Notes under the pieces: model-generated
What the model was told of the DNA's origin: nothing
Database searches by the model: none
What the model saw: the letters and a program-made list of their open reading frames with translations, nothing else
Shown: one piece after another, positions 1 through 7,976 of the stretch
How positions within the stretch are numbered: position 1 is the stretch's first letter
Layout of the letters: the number at the start of each line of letters is the position of its first letter
Translations under genes and position numbers: made by a program
Assembly: GCA_937891045.1 (NCBI GenBank)
Contig: CALBEV010000095.1
Span: 1-32,209, forward strand
Origin: an uncultured Burkholderiales bacterium
Lineage (GTDB): Bacteria > Pseudomonadota > Gammaproteobacteria > Burkholderiales > Burkholderiaceae
Length of the DNA stretch: 32,209 bases
Reading direction: 5' to 3'

Positions 1-49
1 GACCCCTTGCACCCCATGCAAGTGCGCTACCAGGCTGCGCTACACGCCG
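1..49 (-). tRNA. tRNA-Pro (anticodon GGG), 3' part missing at window edge
   Basis: Read on the minus strand from 49 to 1, the sequence gives a 7-base acceptor strand CGGCGTG, a D-arm with GCGC pairing and the AGCCTGGTA loop, and a 5-bp anticodon stem (CTTGC/GCAAG) around the loop ATGGGGT. The anticodon is GGG (plus-strand positions 13-15), so it reads proline CCC and CCU codons. It resembles E. coli proL over the visible part. The T-arm and acceptor 3' strand lie outside the window. It sits 34 bases downstream of the MerR-type gene in the same direction. Confidence 0.93.
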
Positions 50-83
50 AAAAAATGAATTATAGCCGTCTCATGCTGCTGAA

Positions 84-524
84 TCAGTCCAAGAGTCCGC
101 GAATTTCAAACAATTCCTGCCGCAACATCTGCAACTGGTTGACATCATTGTCAGCCATGGTCGACTGGACCACCGCTTCCAGTTTGGCATCCAAGGGCAA
201 GTTGTCCTCTAAATCATCCAAGCCACTGAGCATGACTTCACCAGCGCGCTTTTTCTCAAGCTCGAGTTGAACAATTTCTTGCAATTTATTGCGTGCACCG
301 CTGATGGTGAACCCCTGTTCATACAAGAGATCACGGATGCGTCGAATCATCAAGACTTCATGATGCTGGTAATACCGTCGATTGCCTCGACGCTTCATGG
401 GCTTGAGTTGCGTGAACTCCTGCTCCCAATAACGCAGCACGTGGGGCTTGACGCCACACAAGTCGCTGACCTCACCAATGGTGAAGTAGCGTTTGGCTGG
501 AATGGATGGGAGAGAGGACTCCAT
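84..524 (-). CDS. MerR family transcriptional regulator
   Basis: A 146-residue protein with an N-terminal MerR winged helix-turn-helix at about residues 13-80 (YFTIGEVSDLCGVKPHVLRYWE, here split by typical variation), followed by the wing motif with NRRYY and a predicted helical dimerisation segment. There is no cysteine cluster like that of metal-sensing MerR proteins, so the effector is unknown. Its place directly after ihfA and before tRNA-Pro is the usual one for this short MerR protein in Burkholderiales (known gene order). The ATG start at 524 fits the family. A 178-base gap separates it from ihfA, so it may have its own promoter. Family assignment is firm; function is not known. Confidence 0.9.
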   Translation of the reverse strand: MESSLPSIPAKRYFTIGEVSDLCGVKPHVLRYWEQEFTQLKPMKRRGNRRYYQHHEVLMIRRIRDLLYEQGFTISGARNKLQEIVQLELEKKRAGEVMLSGLDDLEDNLPLDAKLEAVVQSTMADNDVNQLQMLRQELFEIRGLLD

Positions 525-607
525 GAATCGGGGCAGTCGGAAAAAGGGAAGACAGAGGTTACACGAAGTTCAAGCCGCAAAGTTGTTTATCGGCAGAAAA
601 TTCCTAA

Positions 608-635
608 ATTAAAGCAGTCAATGACGTTCTTGCAA
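608..635 (-). promoter_or_regulatory. Candidate promoter for the MerR-type gene
   Basis: On the minus strand there is a -35-like TTGCAA (630-635), a 16-base spacer and a -10-like TTTAAT (608-613, five of six consensus bases). Transcription would start near 601, leaving a leader of about 77 bases before the ATG at 524. This is a motif match only, in the largest gap of the cluster. Confidence 0.35.
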
Positions 636-702
636 CTTGTTTTTTGGAAGCTTAGCTGACTCAGGCCACCGTCCAAGAGCCAAATGAAACGCTTAGTGTT
701 CT

Positions 703-1035
703 TTACTCGACCGCTGGCGTGAACGACTCTTGAATCTGCTCTTTCAACTTGTGGCTGGCGTGAAAGGTCACGACCCTGCGTGCCTCAATCGGAATCGGCT
801 GACCCGTGCGCGGGTTGCGCCCTGGTCGCGGCGCTTTGGTACGGATTTGGAAATTGCCAAAGCCTGAAATTTTCACGTCTTCGCCATCCACCAATTTTTG
901 AGAAATCAAATCGAAAAAAGCGTCGATCATGTCCTTGGACTCGCGCTTGTTCAAACCAATCTGGTCGAACAGCAATTCGGCCAATTGAGCCTTGGTCAAG
1001 GCTGGGGTTTCAATGCTTTCAAACGACAAATCCAT
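703..1035 (-). CDS. ihfA: Integration host factor subunit alpha
   Basis: A 110-residue HU/IHF-family DNA-bending protein. The DNA-binding arm carries GRNPRTGQ at residues 72-79, with Pro75 the residue that in IHF inserts between base pairs at the DNA kink. The KISGFGNF motif lies at residues 55-62. With IHF beta it would form the heterodimer that bends specific sites in replication, recombination and transcription. It starts 12 bases after pheT, and pheT-ihfA adjacency is conserved in proteobacteria, which separates it from ihfB or hupB. The start ATG at 1035 has an AAGGGA ribosome-binding site. Confidence 0.97.
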   Translation of the reverse strand: MDLSFESIETPALTKAQLAELLFDQIGLNKRESKDMIDAFFDLISQKLVDGEDVKISGFGNFQIRTKAPRPGRNPRTGQPIPIEARRVVTFHASHKLKEQIQESFTPAVE

Positions 1036-1047
1036 GATCGATTCCCT

Positions 1048-3477
1048 TCAGGTTCGCAACTTGGCATTCAACTGCTTGGACAGCTGCGCAAGGATATTTT
1101 GCACGCAAGTATCAATGTGGGCGTCAGTCAGGCTCACATCGTCTTTGCTTTGCAGCACCAAGCGAACTGCCAAACTTTTTTCACCCATGGCCACCGAACC
1201 ACCTGGTTTTTGCGGACGGTAGACATCAAACAACAAAGCGTCATGCAGCAAACCGTCCACGGGTGCGGACCACAAGGCTTGCATCAAGGCACTGTGGCTG
1301 ACCGATTCGTCGACCACGATGGCAAGGTCGCGCTCCACGGCTTGCAAACGCGGCACGGCTTGGGCCACAGGCACGGGGTGTGTCAATACCGCGTCCAAAG
1401 ACAACTCGAAAACCACCGGCGCTTGCGGCAAGTCCCACTGCTGACGCCACTTGGGATGCAACTCGCCCAACCAACCCACTTGAGTGCCGTTGCACTCGAT
1501 GCGAGCCGTGCGCCCAGGGTGCAAGGCGGGGTGTTCGGCGGCCACGAAGTTGAGCGGTTGTCCTGCAAACAAAGCAGAGACATCGGCTTTCACCGCATAA
1601 AAATCCACAGGCGCACGGTCGGCGTTCCAAGACAAGGTCTGGGCGGGGCCATAGGCCATGCCAGCCACGTGCATGGGTTGCGTGAAACCTTTGACAGTTT
1701 GCAAAGAATCTTCCACTTGGCTGTCGCGTTGAAACACACGGCCAATTTCAAACACGCGCACCCGCGACGCTTTGCGATCGAGATTGAACTTCACCACTTG
1801 CAGCAAAGAACCGATCAGGGAAGAGCGCATCACGCTCATGTGACTGGCAATCGGATTGAGCAATTGGATGGGGTGCGCATTGCCTGCGAGGCTGTGCTCC
1901 CACTGGGCATCGACGAAGCTGAAGTTGATGGTTTCTTGGTAGCCCAAAGCGGCCAACTGACGACGCAAGGCAAAAGCGTTTCGCTTGTTTTCCGGCAGGA
2001 TTTTCGGCGTGATCGGGGCCACGGGAGGTGTGGCGGGCAGTTTGTCAAAGCCCACCATGCGGGCTACTTCCTCGATCAGGTCTTCTTCGATTTTCAAATC
2101 AAAGCGATAGGACGGTGGCGTCACGGTGATGACGCCGGGCGACTCTGCCACGCTCAAGCCCAAACCTCGCAAGGCATCTGCCATGGTTTGCTGGCTCATG
2201 GCCACGCCAATCACTTTGTTGGCACGGGCCACGCGCAATGTCACGGGCACCGAGGCGGGCATGTGAACTTGCTGATCGTCGATGGCACCCACCAAAGAGC
2301 TGGGTGTGCCACAAACCGACAACACCAAGGCAGTGATGTGTTCGATGTGCTCCACCGTGTTGGCTGGGTCTACGCCACGCTCAAACCGATGTCCGGCGTC
2401 GGTAGAAAAATTGAAACGCCGTGAACGTCCGGCCACAGCTTGCGGCCACCAGAAGGCGGCCTCGATGTAGATGTGTAGGGTGTCATCGGACACGGCAGTG
2501 GCTTGACCGCCCATGATGCCCGCCAAGGACTCGACCTGTTGGTGGTCTGCAATCACGCCCACTTTGTCGTCCAGCGTGACCGTGTTGCCATTGAGCAATT
2601 CGAGTTGCTCACCGGCTTGTCCCCAGCGCACCACCAAACCACCATGGATTTTGTCGAGATCAAAAATGTGTGAAGGCCGTCCGAACTCGAACATCACATA
2701 GTTGGAAATATCCACCAAGGCACTGACGCTGCGTTGGCCGCAACGTGCCAAGCGCTCGACCATCCAATCGGGTGTTTTGGCTTTGGGGTTGACATGCTTG
2801 ACCACGCGGCCACTGAAGCGGCCACACAAATCGGGCGCCGCCACTTTCACCTCCAATTTGTCAGAGGTGTTGGTGGTGGCGGTGGGGAAACTTGGGGCTT
2901 TGAGGGGTGCACCAGTGAGGGCTGACAACTCGCGGGCAATGCCATACACACTCAAGCAGTGCGCCAAATTGGGCGTGAGCTTCAAGGTGAACAAATAGTC
3001 GTCCAGGTTCAAATGCGCCCGAATGTCTTGCCCCACTGTCGCTGACTCATGCAATTCCAACAACCCGGCACTGTCGTCCGACAGCTTCAATTCTTTGGCC
3101 GAGCACAACATGCCTTGGCTTTCCACGCCACGCAATTGACCCAGTTTGATGAGAAACGGTTTGCCATCCTCGCCGGGAGGCAATGCAGCGCCCACCAAGG
3201 CGCAAGGCACCTTGATGCCCACCCGTGCATTCGGGGCACCACACACAATTTGAAGCGCTTGCGCAGCACCGACATCCACTTGGCACACTCGCAAGCGATC
3301 GGCATTGGGATGTTGTTCAGCGGACTTGATTTCACCCACCACCACCTGGCTGAAAGGCGGTGCAACCGGGTGCATCTCTTCCACCTCCAGACCCGCCATG
3401 GTCAAGGTGTCAGCGAGTTGCTGGGTGTTGATGGGTGGGTTGCAAAATTCGCGCAACCAGGATTCAGGAAACTGCAT
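1048..3477 (-). CDS. pheT: Phenylalanine--tRNA ligase beta subunit
   Basis: An 809-residue beta chain of the alpha2-beta2 cytosolic enzyme that charges tRNA-Phe. The order of domains is as expected: an N-terminal tRNA-binding OB fold containing HPNADRLRVCQVD near residue 57, the B3/B4 editing region that hydrolyses mischarged Tyr-tRNA, the B5 domain, the catalytic-like core, and the C-terminal FDX-ACB anticodon-binding domain. Length matches the family (about 800). It follows pheS by 18 bases and precedes ihfA by 12, so the three are surely cotranscribed. The long open frame on the opposite strand (898-2424) is a codon-bias shadow. Confidence 0.98.
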   Translation of the reverse strand: MQFPESWLREFCNPPINTQQLADTLTMAGLEVEEMHPVAPPFSQVVVGEIKSAEQHPNADRLRVCQVDVGAAQALQIVCGAPNARVGIKVPCALVGAALPPGEDGKPFLIKLGQLRGVESQGMLCSAKELKLSDDSAGLLELHESATVGQDIRAHLNLDDYLFTLKLTPNLAHCLSVYGIARELSALTGAPLKAPSFPTATTNTSDKLEVKVAAPDLCGRFSGRVVKHVNPKAKTPDWMVERLARCGQRSVSALVDISNYVMFEFGRPSHIFDLDKIHGGLVVRWGQAGEQLELLNGNTVTLDDKVGVIADHQQVESLAGIMGGQATAVSDDTLHIYIEAAFWWPQAVAGRSRRFNFSTDAGHRFERGVDPANTVEHIEHITALVLSVCGTPSSLVGAIDDQQVHMPASVPVTLRVARANKVIGVAMSQQTMADALRGLGLSVAESPGVITVTPPSYRFDLKIEEDLIEEVARMVGFDKLPATPPVAPITPKILPENKRNAFALRRQLAALGYQETINFSFVDAQWEHSLAGNAHPIQLLNPIASHMSVMRSSLIGSLLQVVKFNLDRKASRVRVFEIGRVFQRDSQVEDSLQTVKGFTQPMHVAGMAYGPAQTLSWNADRAPVDFYAVKADVSALFAGQPLNFVAAEHPALHPGRTARIECNGTQVGWLGELHPKWRQQWDLPQAPVVFELSLDAVLTHPVPVAQAVPRLQAVERDLAIVVDESVSHSALMQALWSAPVDGLLHDALLFDVYRPQKPGGSVAMGEKSLAVRLVLQSKDDVSLTDAHIDTCVQNILAQLSKQLNAKLRT

Positions 3478-3495
3478 GAAGAGGCCTTGCGAACA

Positions 3496-4533
3496 TCATT
3501 GAAATTGACTTAGGAAACGCAAATCGCCATCGAAGAACAAGCGCAAATCATTCACGCCATAACGCAACATGGTGAGTCGATCTGGACCCATGCCAAACGC
3601 AAAACCAATGTAATGCTCGGGGTCCAAGCCCATGTTTCTCACCACATTGGGATGCACTTGGCCAGAGCCTGCCACCTCCAACCACCGACCCGCCAAGGGG
3701 CCGCTGGGGAATTGGATATCGATTTCCGCACTGGGCTCGGTGAAGGGGAAAAAGCTCGGGCGAAAACGCAGCACCAGGTCGTCGTTTTCGAAAAAGGTTT
3801 TGCAAAAATCGGTGAACACCACTTTCAAATCTTTGAAGTTGATGTTTTCACCGATCCACAAGCCTTCGCACTGGTGAAACATGGGTGAATGGGTGGCATC
3901 ACTGTCCACACGGTAGGTGCGGCCAGGCGCAATGACGCGAATTTCGGGCATGCCCTGCCCGGCATCGATGCGGCTTTGGTATTGCTGCACATGGGCCATG
4001 GCATGGCGAATTTGCATCGGGCTGGTGTGTGTGCGCAGCAAATGGCCACCTTCGATGTAGAAGGTGTCGTGCATGGAACGTGCAGGATGGTCTTCGGGGG
4101 TGTTGAGTGCGGTGAAATTGAACCAGTCGGTTTCAATTTCAGGACCTTGGGCCACTTCGAAACCCATGGACGTGAAGATATTTTCAATGCGCTCCATGCT
4201 CAGGCTGACAGGATGCAAACCGCCTGCAGCACGCAGCGTGCTGGGCAAGCTGACATCCAAGGCCTCGGCCTTGAGTTGAGCGTCGAGTTCTGCGTCCGCC
4301 AGCGCTTGACGACGTTGCGTGAGCGCTGCCTCGATGGCTTGCTTGGCCGCGTTGATGACCGCGCCTTGGGTTTTCTTGGCCTCGATGTCGAGTTGCGCGA
4401 GTCCTTTCATGAACTCGGTGATGCGTCCGGCCTTGCCCAAGTACTGCGCTTTGGCATTCTCCAAATCAGTGGGCGTGGTGCAACTGGCAAACAAATCTTG
4501 GGCCTGCGTCACCAAGGAATCAAGGTCGTTCAT
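3496..4533 (-). CDS. pheS: Phenylalanine--tRNA ligase alpha subunit
   Basis: A 345-residue catalytic alpha chain of class II PheRS. An N-terminal coiled-coil arm (about residues 1-90) is followed by the class II core. Motif 2 is visible as [19 protein letters not shown], and motif 3 as [17 protein letters not shown] near the C-terminus, including the ATP-binding arginine. It forms alpha2-beta2 with PheT. The ATG at 4533 is the only start that gives the full arm. A strong hairpin lies 24 bases upstream, between rplT and pheS, the place where E. coli has its phenylalanine attenuator. Confidence 0.98.
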   Translation of the reverse strand: MNDLDSLVTQAQDLFASCTTPTDLENAKAQYLGKAGRITEFMKGLAQLDIEAKKTQGAVINAAKQAIEAALTQRRQALADAELDAQLKAEALDVSLPSTLRAAGGLHPVSLSMERIENIFTSMGFEVAQGPEIETDWFNFTALNTPEDHPARSMHDTFYIEGGHLLRTHTSPMQIRHAMAHVQQYQSRIDAGQGMPEIRVIAPGRTYRVDSDATHSPMFHQCEGLWIGENINFKDLKVVFTDFCKTFFENDDLVLRFRPSFFPFTEPSAEIDIQFPSGPLAGRWLEVAGSGQVHPNVVRNMGLDPEHYIGFAFGMGPDRLTMLRYGVNDLRLFFDGDLRFLSQFQ

Positions 4534-4550
4534 AGGGTCTCAGTGTGACA

Positions 4551-4590
4551 AATGAAGAAGGGATTGAAGCCGTGAAAGCCTCAATCCCTT
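4551..4590 (-). promoter_or_regulatory. Terminator- or attenuator-like hairpin before pheS
   Basis: The arms 4558-4567 and 4581-4590 are perfect 10-base inverted repeats (minus strand AAGGGATTGA ... TCAATCCCTT), and the pairing can extend inward by three pairs counting one G-U. A pyrimidine-rich run, CTTCATTTG, follows on the minus strand. The U-tract is imperfect, so it may be a weak terminator between rplT and pheS, an attenuator or a processing site. I see no Phe-rich leader peptide in front of it. Confidence 0.6.
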
Positions 4591-4632
4591 GGGGTCCATC
4601 CATTCACCGTGGGTAAGGTGACTGAATCCTCA

Positions 4633-4992
4633 TCAAGCTGCTAAACGCGCCTTGACTTGATCAACGATGTGGCCAAAGGCTGCTTTGTCGTGCACCGCCA
4701 AATCGGCCAGCATTTTGCGGTCGATTTCAATGGATGCTTTGCGCAGTCCATTGGCAAATTGGCTGTAGGTGAGGCCGAATTCACGGGCTGCTGCATTGAT
4801 ACGCGCAATCCACAACTGACGGAACACCCGTTTTTTGGCACGGCGATCGCGGTAGGCATATTGCCCCGCTTTCATCACGGCTTGCTTGGCAATCCGGTAG
4901 ACATTGCCGCGGCGACCGCGGAAACCTTTTGCAAGGGCCAATACTTTTTTGTGTCTGGCGCGAGCCGTAACACCACGTTTTACGCGAGGCAT
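4633..4992 (-). CDS. rplT: 50S ribosomal protein L20
   Basis: A 119-residue, very basic protein beginning [16 protein letters not shown], the L20 signature with its long rRNA-binding N-terminal helix. It binds 23S rRNA early in large-subunit assembly. In well-studied bacteria L20 also represses translation of its own rpmI-rplT message (known of the family). It lies 27 bases after rpmI in the standard infC-rpmI-rplT order. The ATG at 4992 has an AAGGAG ribosome-binding site. Confidence 0.98.
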   Translation of the reverse strand: MPRVKRGVTARARHKKVLALAKGFRGRRGNVYRIAKQAVMKAGQYAYRDRRAKKRVFRQLWIARINAAAREFGLTYSQFANGLRKASIEIDRKMLADLAVHDKAAFGHIVDQVKARLAA

Positions 4993-5019
4993 GTTTGTTT
5001 CTCCTTGTTCGTCCGACGA

Positions 5020-5223
5020 TTACAGGCCAGCCATGGGCAGCATTTGCGCCATGTGACCCATATTGGTTTCATGCACACCCACGGAACCACGCAAGTGACG
5101 TTTGTTCTTGGTGGATTTTTTGGTCAGGATGTGGCGTTTGAAGGCTTGACCGCGCTTGACGGTGCCGCCTGGACGAACGCGAAAGCGCTTTTTGGCGCTG
5201 CTCTTGGTCTTCATTTTGGGCAT
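5020..5223 (-). CDS. rpmI: 50S ribosomal protein L35
   Basis: A 67-residue basic protein starting [14 protein letters not shown], typical of L35, and of normal length. It is a component of the large subunit. The gene sits between infC and rplT, as in most bacteria. It has a good AAGGAG site before the ATG at 5223. The 87-base leader upstream can fold in alternative ways (see the separate entry), which suggests ribosomal-protein autoregulation, but no binding data can be read from sequence. Confidence 0.98.
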   Translation of the reverse strand: MPKMKTKSSAKKRFRVRPGGTVKRGQAFKRHILTKKSTKNKRHLRGSVGVHETNMGHMAQMLPMAGL

Positions 5224-5310
5224 GTGAATGCTCCTTTTTGTTTGTGCTCGTGAGGCGCTGCGAACCTGACGCAGACTTGTTAGCCCCGAGACACTTTTGT
5301 TGCGTCGCCT
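5224..5310 (-). promoter_or_regulatory. infC-rpmI intergenic leader with competing inverted repeats
   Basis: Between the infC stop and the rpmI start, several short arms pair in competing ways: AGGCG/CGCCT (5253-5257 with 5306-5310) and GACGCA/TGCGTC (5268-5273 with 5301-5306) can close a long stem, while CTGCG/CGCAG (5258-5262 with 5270-5274) forms a local hairpin using some of the same bases. In E. coli, L20 binds the corresponding region to repress rpmI-rplT. That this is an L20 operator is inference. Confidence 0.35.
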
Positions 5311-5910
5311 TTAAGCAGGGGTTGCTTGCGCAACATCTGCAACGGGTTTGGCCACGCTACCCGGTTTTTTCTTGCCTGGCGCGATCATCATGATCATCTG
5401 ACGCCCTTCCAACTTGGGAAACTGCTCGACCACGATCAGGTCAGCCAGTTCATCCCGAATCCTTTGCAACAACGCCATGCCAATTTCTTGGTGGGTGATC
5501 TCGCGACCCCGAAAGCGCAGTGTGATTTTGCATTTGTCGCCTTCATCCAAAAAGCGCTTGATGTTGCGCAGTTTGATGTTGTAGTCCCCGTCGTCGGTGC
5601 CGGGACGGAATTTGATTTCCTTGACCTCGATCACTTTTTGCTTGGACTTGGCTTCAGCCGCTTTCTTTTGTTCTTGGTACTTGAATTTGCCGTAATCCAT
5701 CAACCGACACACGGGTGGCACCGCCGTTGGGGAAATTTCCACCAAATCGACATCCAGCTCACCCGCCATGCGCAGTGCTTCTGCAAGACTGAGCACGCCT
5801 ATGGCTTCATTGTTGGGACCGCTGACGCGGACTTCGGGGGCCATGATTTCCCGGTTAAGGCGGTGTTTGCGTTCCTCGCGTTGTCGGCGATCGCGAAATT
5901 CAGTAGCGAT
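5311..5910 (-). CDS. infC: Translation initiation factor IF-3 (AUC start codon)
   Basis: IF3 binds the 30S subunit, checks the start codon and initiator tRNA, and prevents early subunit joining. The first ATG in frame (5844) gives a protein lacking the family's N-terminus. Reading 22 codons further gives [22 protein letters not shown] and then MAPEVRV, with the HRLNREI motif that normally opens IF3. The start is therefore ATC at 5908-5910, with GAAGGA at 5918-5923 seven bases before it. The product is 199 residues with IF3-N and IF3-C domains and a C-terminal Ala/Pro tail. infC using a non-AUG start that IF3 itself rejects is the known autoregulation in E. coli (AUU there). Confidence 0.93.
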   Translation of the reverse strand: MATEFRDRRQREERKHRLNREIMAPEVRVSGPNNEAIGVLSLAEALRMAGELDVDLVEISPTAVPPVCRLMDYGKFKYQEQKKAAEAKSKQKVIEVKEIKFRPGTDDGDYNIKLRNIKRFLDEGDKCKITLRFRGREITHQEIGMALLQRIRDELADLIVVEQFPKLEGRQMIMMIAPGKKKPGSVAKPVADVAQATPA

Positions 5911-5923
5911 GGTTCAATCCTTC

Positions 5924-5948
5924 AAAAAACAACTGCCCCAAAGGGCAG
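5924..5948 (-). terminator. Intrinsic terminator-like hairpin between thrS and infC
   Basis: On the minus strand the stem CTGCCC/GGGCAG (5943-5948 with 5933-5938) has a 4-base loop and is followed by TTGTTTTTT (5932-5924). The infC ribosome-binding site starts at the next base. It has the form of a Rho-independent terminator but lies inside the thrS-infC unit, so it may lower readthrough, act as an attenuator or mark an RNA processing site. Confidence 0.6.
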
Positions 5949-5963
5949 AAAACCGTCTTGCTG

Positions 5964-5983
5964 CCAAACAAATCATTGTTTGG
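5964..5983 (-). repeat. Perfect inverted repeat enclosing the thrS stop codon
   Basis: CCAAACAA (5964-5971) and TTGTTTGG (5976-5983) are perfect 8-base inverted repeats. The 4-base loop holds the thrS TGA stop (5973-5975). It may protect the 3' end of the thrS message after processing or together with the next hairpin affect readthrough into infC. The role is inferred. Confidence 0.5.
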
Positions 5984-7880
5984 TGGCAATGTCAGAGGCT
6001 AACTTTTGGAAGAAAGCTTCGAGTGGCATGACCCCGAGATCCACATTGCCTCGGGCGCGCACTGCGACGGTACCGGCTGCTTTTTCCTTGTCACCCATGA
6101 CCAGGATATATGGCAGCTTCTGCATTGAATGCTCTCGTATTTTATACGTGATCTTCTCGTTTTTAAGGTCTGAGACCGCTCTAAACCCTTGATTATTCAG
6201 TTTTTTAACCACATCAGTGACGTAATCGGCCTGTGAATCGGTGATATTGAGCACCGCGACCTGCACCGGCGCGAGCCAAACTGGCAGCGCCCCGGCGAAT
6301 TGTTCTATCAAAATGCCAATAAAACGCTCTAAGCTGCCCACAATGGCCCGGTGCAGCATGATGGGCCGGTGCCGTGCACCATCTTCGCCCACGTAGTCGG
6401 CGTCCAGCCGCTCGGGCATGTTCGGATCCACCTGGATGGTGCCGCATTGCCAAGGACGGCCAATAGCGTCTTTCAAGGTGTATTCAATCTTGGGGCCGTA
6501 AAAAGCGCCCTCGCCTGGCAGGTATTCGAAGTCACAGCCCGAGGCCCGCAAGCCTTCAGCCAAGGCGTTTTCAGCCCGGTCCCAGCTTTCTTCGGAGCCA
6601 ATGCGTCTTTCTGGGCGGGTGGACAGCTTGTAAAGGATGTCGGTGAAGCCGAAATCTTTGTAGACCTTTTGCAGCAAGGTGGTGAAGGCAATCACCTCGG
6701 ATTGAATTTGCGCTTCGGTGCAAAAGATGTGGCCATCGTCTTGGGTGAAGGCCCGCACACGCATGATGCCGTGCAAGCCGCCCGAGGGTTCGTTGCGGTG
6801 GCATTGGCCAAATTCGCCAAAGCGCAAGGGCAAGTCGCGGTAACTCTTGATGCCTTGGTTGAAGATGATGATGTGCCCGGGGCAGTTCATCGGCTTCAAG
6901 GCGAAGTCGCGTTTCTCGGACTCGGTGACAAACATGTTCTCGCGGTATTTGTCCCAGTGCCCGGTTTTCTCCCACAGGCTTTGGTCCAAGATTTGCGGCG
7001 CTTTGACTTCTTGGTAGCCGTTGTCGCGGTAGACACGGCGCATGTATTGCTCGACCTCTTGCCACAGCACCCAACCCTTGGGATGCCAAAACACGGTGCC
7101 GGGGGAATGTTCGTCGATGTGGAACAAATCGAGTTCACGGCCGAGTTTGCGGTGGTCTCGCTTCTCGGCTTCTTCCAGCATGGTCAGGTGCTGTTGCAAA
7201 TCTTCTTTGCTGGCCCAAGCCGTGCCGTAAATCCGTTGCAGCATTTCATTGCGGTGGTCGCCGCGCCAATAGGCCCCGGCCACTTTCATCAGCTTGAAGT
7301 GTTTGAGCTTGCCCGTGCTGGGCACGTGCGGGCCACGGCACAAGTCTTCAAACGCACCTTCGCGGTACAAAGAAACATCTTCGATGGCAGGGATGCTGGC
7401 GATGATGTCGGCTTTGTAGTGCTCGCCCAGGCCTTTGAAATACGCCACCGCTTCGTCGCGCGGCAGAACACGGCGCACCACGGGCTCATCGAGTTGGGCC
7501 AGTTGCGTCATTTTCTTTTCAATGGCTTCCAAATCTTCAGGCGTGAACGGACGCGAATAAGAGAAGTCGTAGAAAAAACCGTGCTCAATGACCGGGCCAA
7601 TGGTGACTTGCGCCTCTGGAAACAAAGCCTTCACGGCATAGGCCAGCAAGTGGGCAGTGGAATGGCGAATCACTTCCAAGCCTTGCGCATCTTTGGCGGT
7701 GATGATGGACAAGCTGGCGGGTTTGGCGATGACGTAACTGGTGTCCACCACCTGGCCGTCCACTTGGCCTGCCAAGGCAGCCTTAGCCAAGCCCGCACCA
7801 ATCGAGGCGGCCACCTCGGCCACGCTCACGGGGCCTGGGTAGTCACGTTGCGAACCGTCGGGAAGAGTGATCTGAACCAT
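5973..7880 (-). CDS. thrS: Threonine--tRNA ligase
   Basis: A 635-residue class II synthetase that charges tRNA-Thr in the cytosol. Domains in order: TGS (about 1-62), the editing domain with the [11 protein letters not shown] motif that removes mischarged serine, the catalytic core with MNCPGH near residue 332 (the Cys is a zinc ligand that selects threonine), and the C-terminal anticodon-binding domain beginning near [14 protein letters not shown]. Length is normal. The ATG at 7880 gives the expected [10 protein letters not shown] start. There is no strong ribosome-binding site, and a terminator hairpin ends only 11 bases upstream. It heads the thrS-infC-rpmI-rplT-pheST-ihfA cluster. Confidence 0.98.
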   Translation of the reverse strand: MVQITLPDGSQRDYPGPVSVAEVAASIGAGLAKAALAGQVDGQVVDTSYVIAKPASLSIITAKDAQGLEVIRHSTAHLLAYAVKALFPEAQVTIGPVIEHGFFYDFSYSRPFTPEDLEAIEKKMTQLAQLDEPVVRRVLPRDEAVAYFKGLGEHYKADIIASIPAIEDVSLYREGAFEDLCRGPHVPSTGKLKHFKLMKVAGAYWRGDHRNEMLQRIYGTAWASKEDLQQHLTMLEEAEKRDHRKLGRELDLFHIDEHSPGTVFWHPKGWVLWQEVEQYMRRVYRDNGYQEVKAPQILDQSLWEKTGHWDKYRENMFVTESEKRDFALKPMNCPGHIIIFNQGIKSYRDLPLRFGEFGQCHRNEPSGGLHGIMRVRAFTQDDGHIFCTEAQIQSEVIAFTTLLQKVYKDFGFTDILYKLSTRPERRIGSEESWDRAENALAEGLRASGCDFEYLPGEGAFYGPKIEYTLKDAIGRPWQCGTIQVDPNMPERLDADYVGEDGARHRPIMLHRAIVGSLERFIGILIEQFAGALPVWLAPVQVAVLNITDSQADYVTDVVKKLNNQGFRAVSDLKNEKITYKIREHSMQKLPYILVMGDKEKAAGTVAVRARGNVDLGVMPLEAFFQKLASDIATKQ

Positions 7881-7891
7881 GTGCCTGAATG

Positions 7892-7917
7892 AAAAAAGCG
7901 CGGCATGGGCCGCGCTT
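7892..7917 (-). terminator. Rho-independent terminator between aceA and thrS
   Basis: A perfect 9-bp stem (7896-7904 with 7909-7917, AAGCGCGGC/GCCGCGCTT) with a 4-base loop, followed on the minus strand by a T-run at 7897-7892. It is 60 bases after the aceA stop, so it can end the aceA transcript. It is also only 11 bases before the thrS start, which leaves no room for a thrS promoter after it. A possible -10 TAAAAT lies upstream at 7947-7952. Confidence 0.85.
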
Positions 7918-7976
7918 GGAATGAAGAGGTTAAACGCTGAGGGCAGATTTTACGCCGCCCCGCATCCACCCGGATC

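Noticed and set aside
898..2424. Long open frame (508 codons) on the plus strand opposite pheT
   Set aside because: The translation is rich in His, Gln and Arg with no family resemblance. It arises from codon bias on the complement of a certain gene. The same holds for plus-strand frames at 6351-7892 (opposite thrS) and 7980-9182 (opposite aceA).
4544..4603. Leader peptide for phenylalanine attenuation before pheS
   Set aside because: Small frames starting at 4603 and 4599 overlap the hairpin, but they have at most two Phe codons and no run of them. A pheM-like peptide is not supported.
7881..7976. T-box or other amino-acid riboswitch before thrS
   Set aside because: The gap is 96 bases, too short for a T-box, and no specifier loop or T-box sequence is seen. 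Only a simple terminator hairpin is present.
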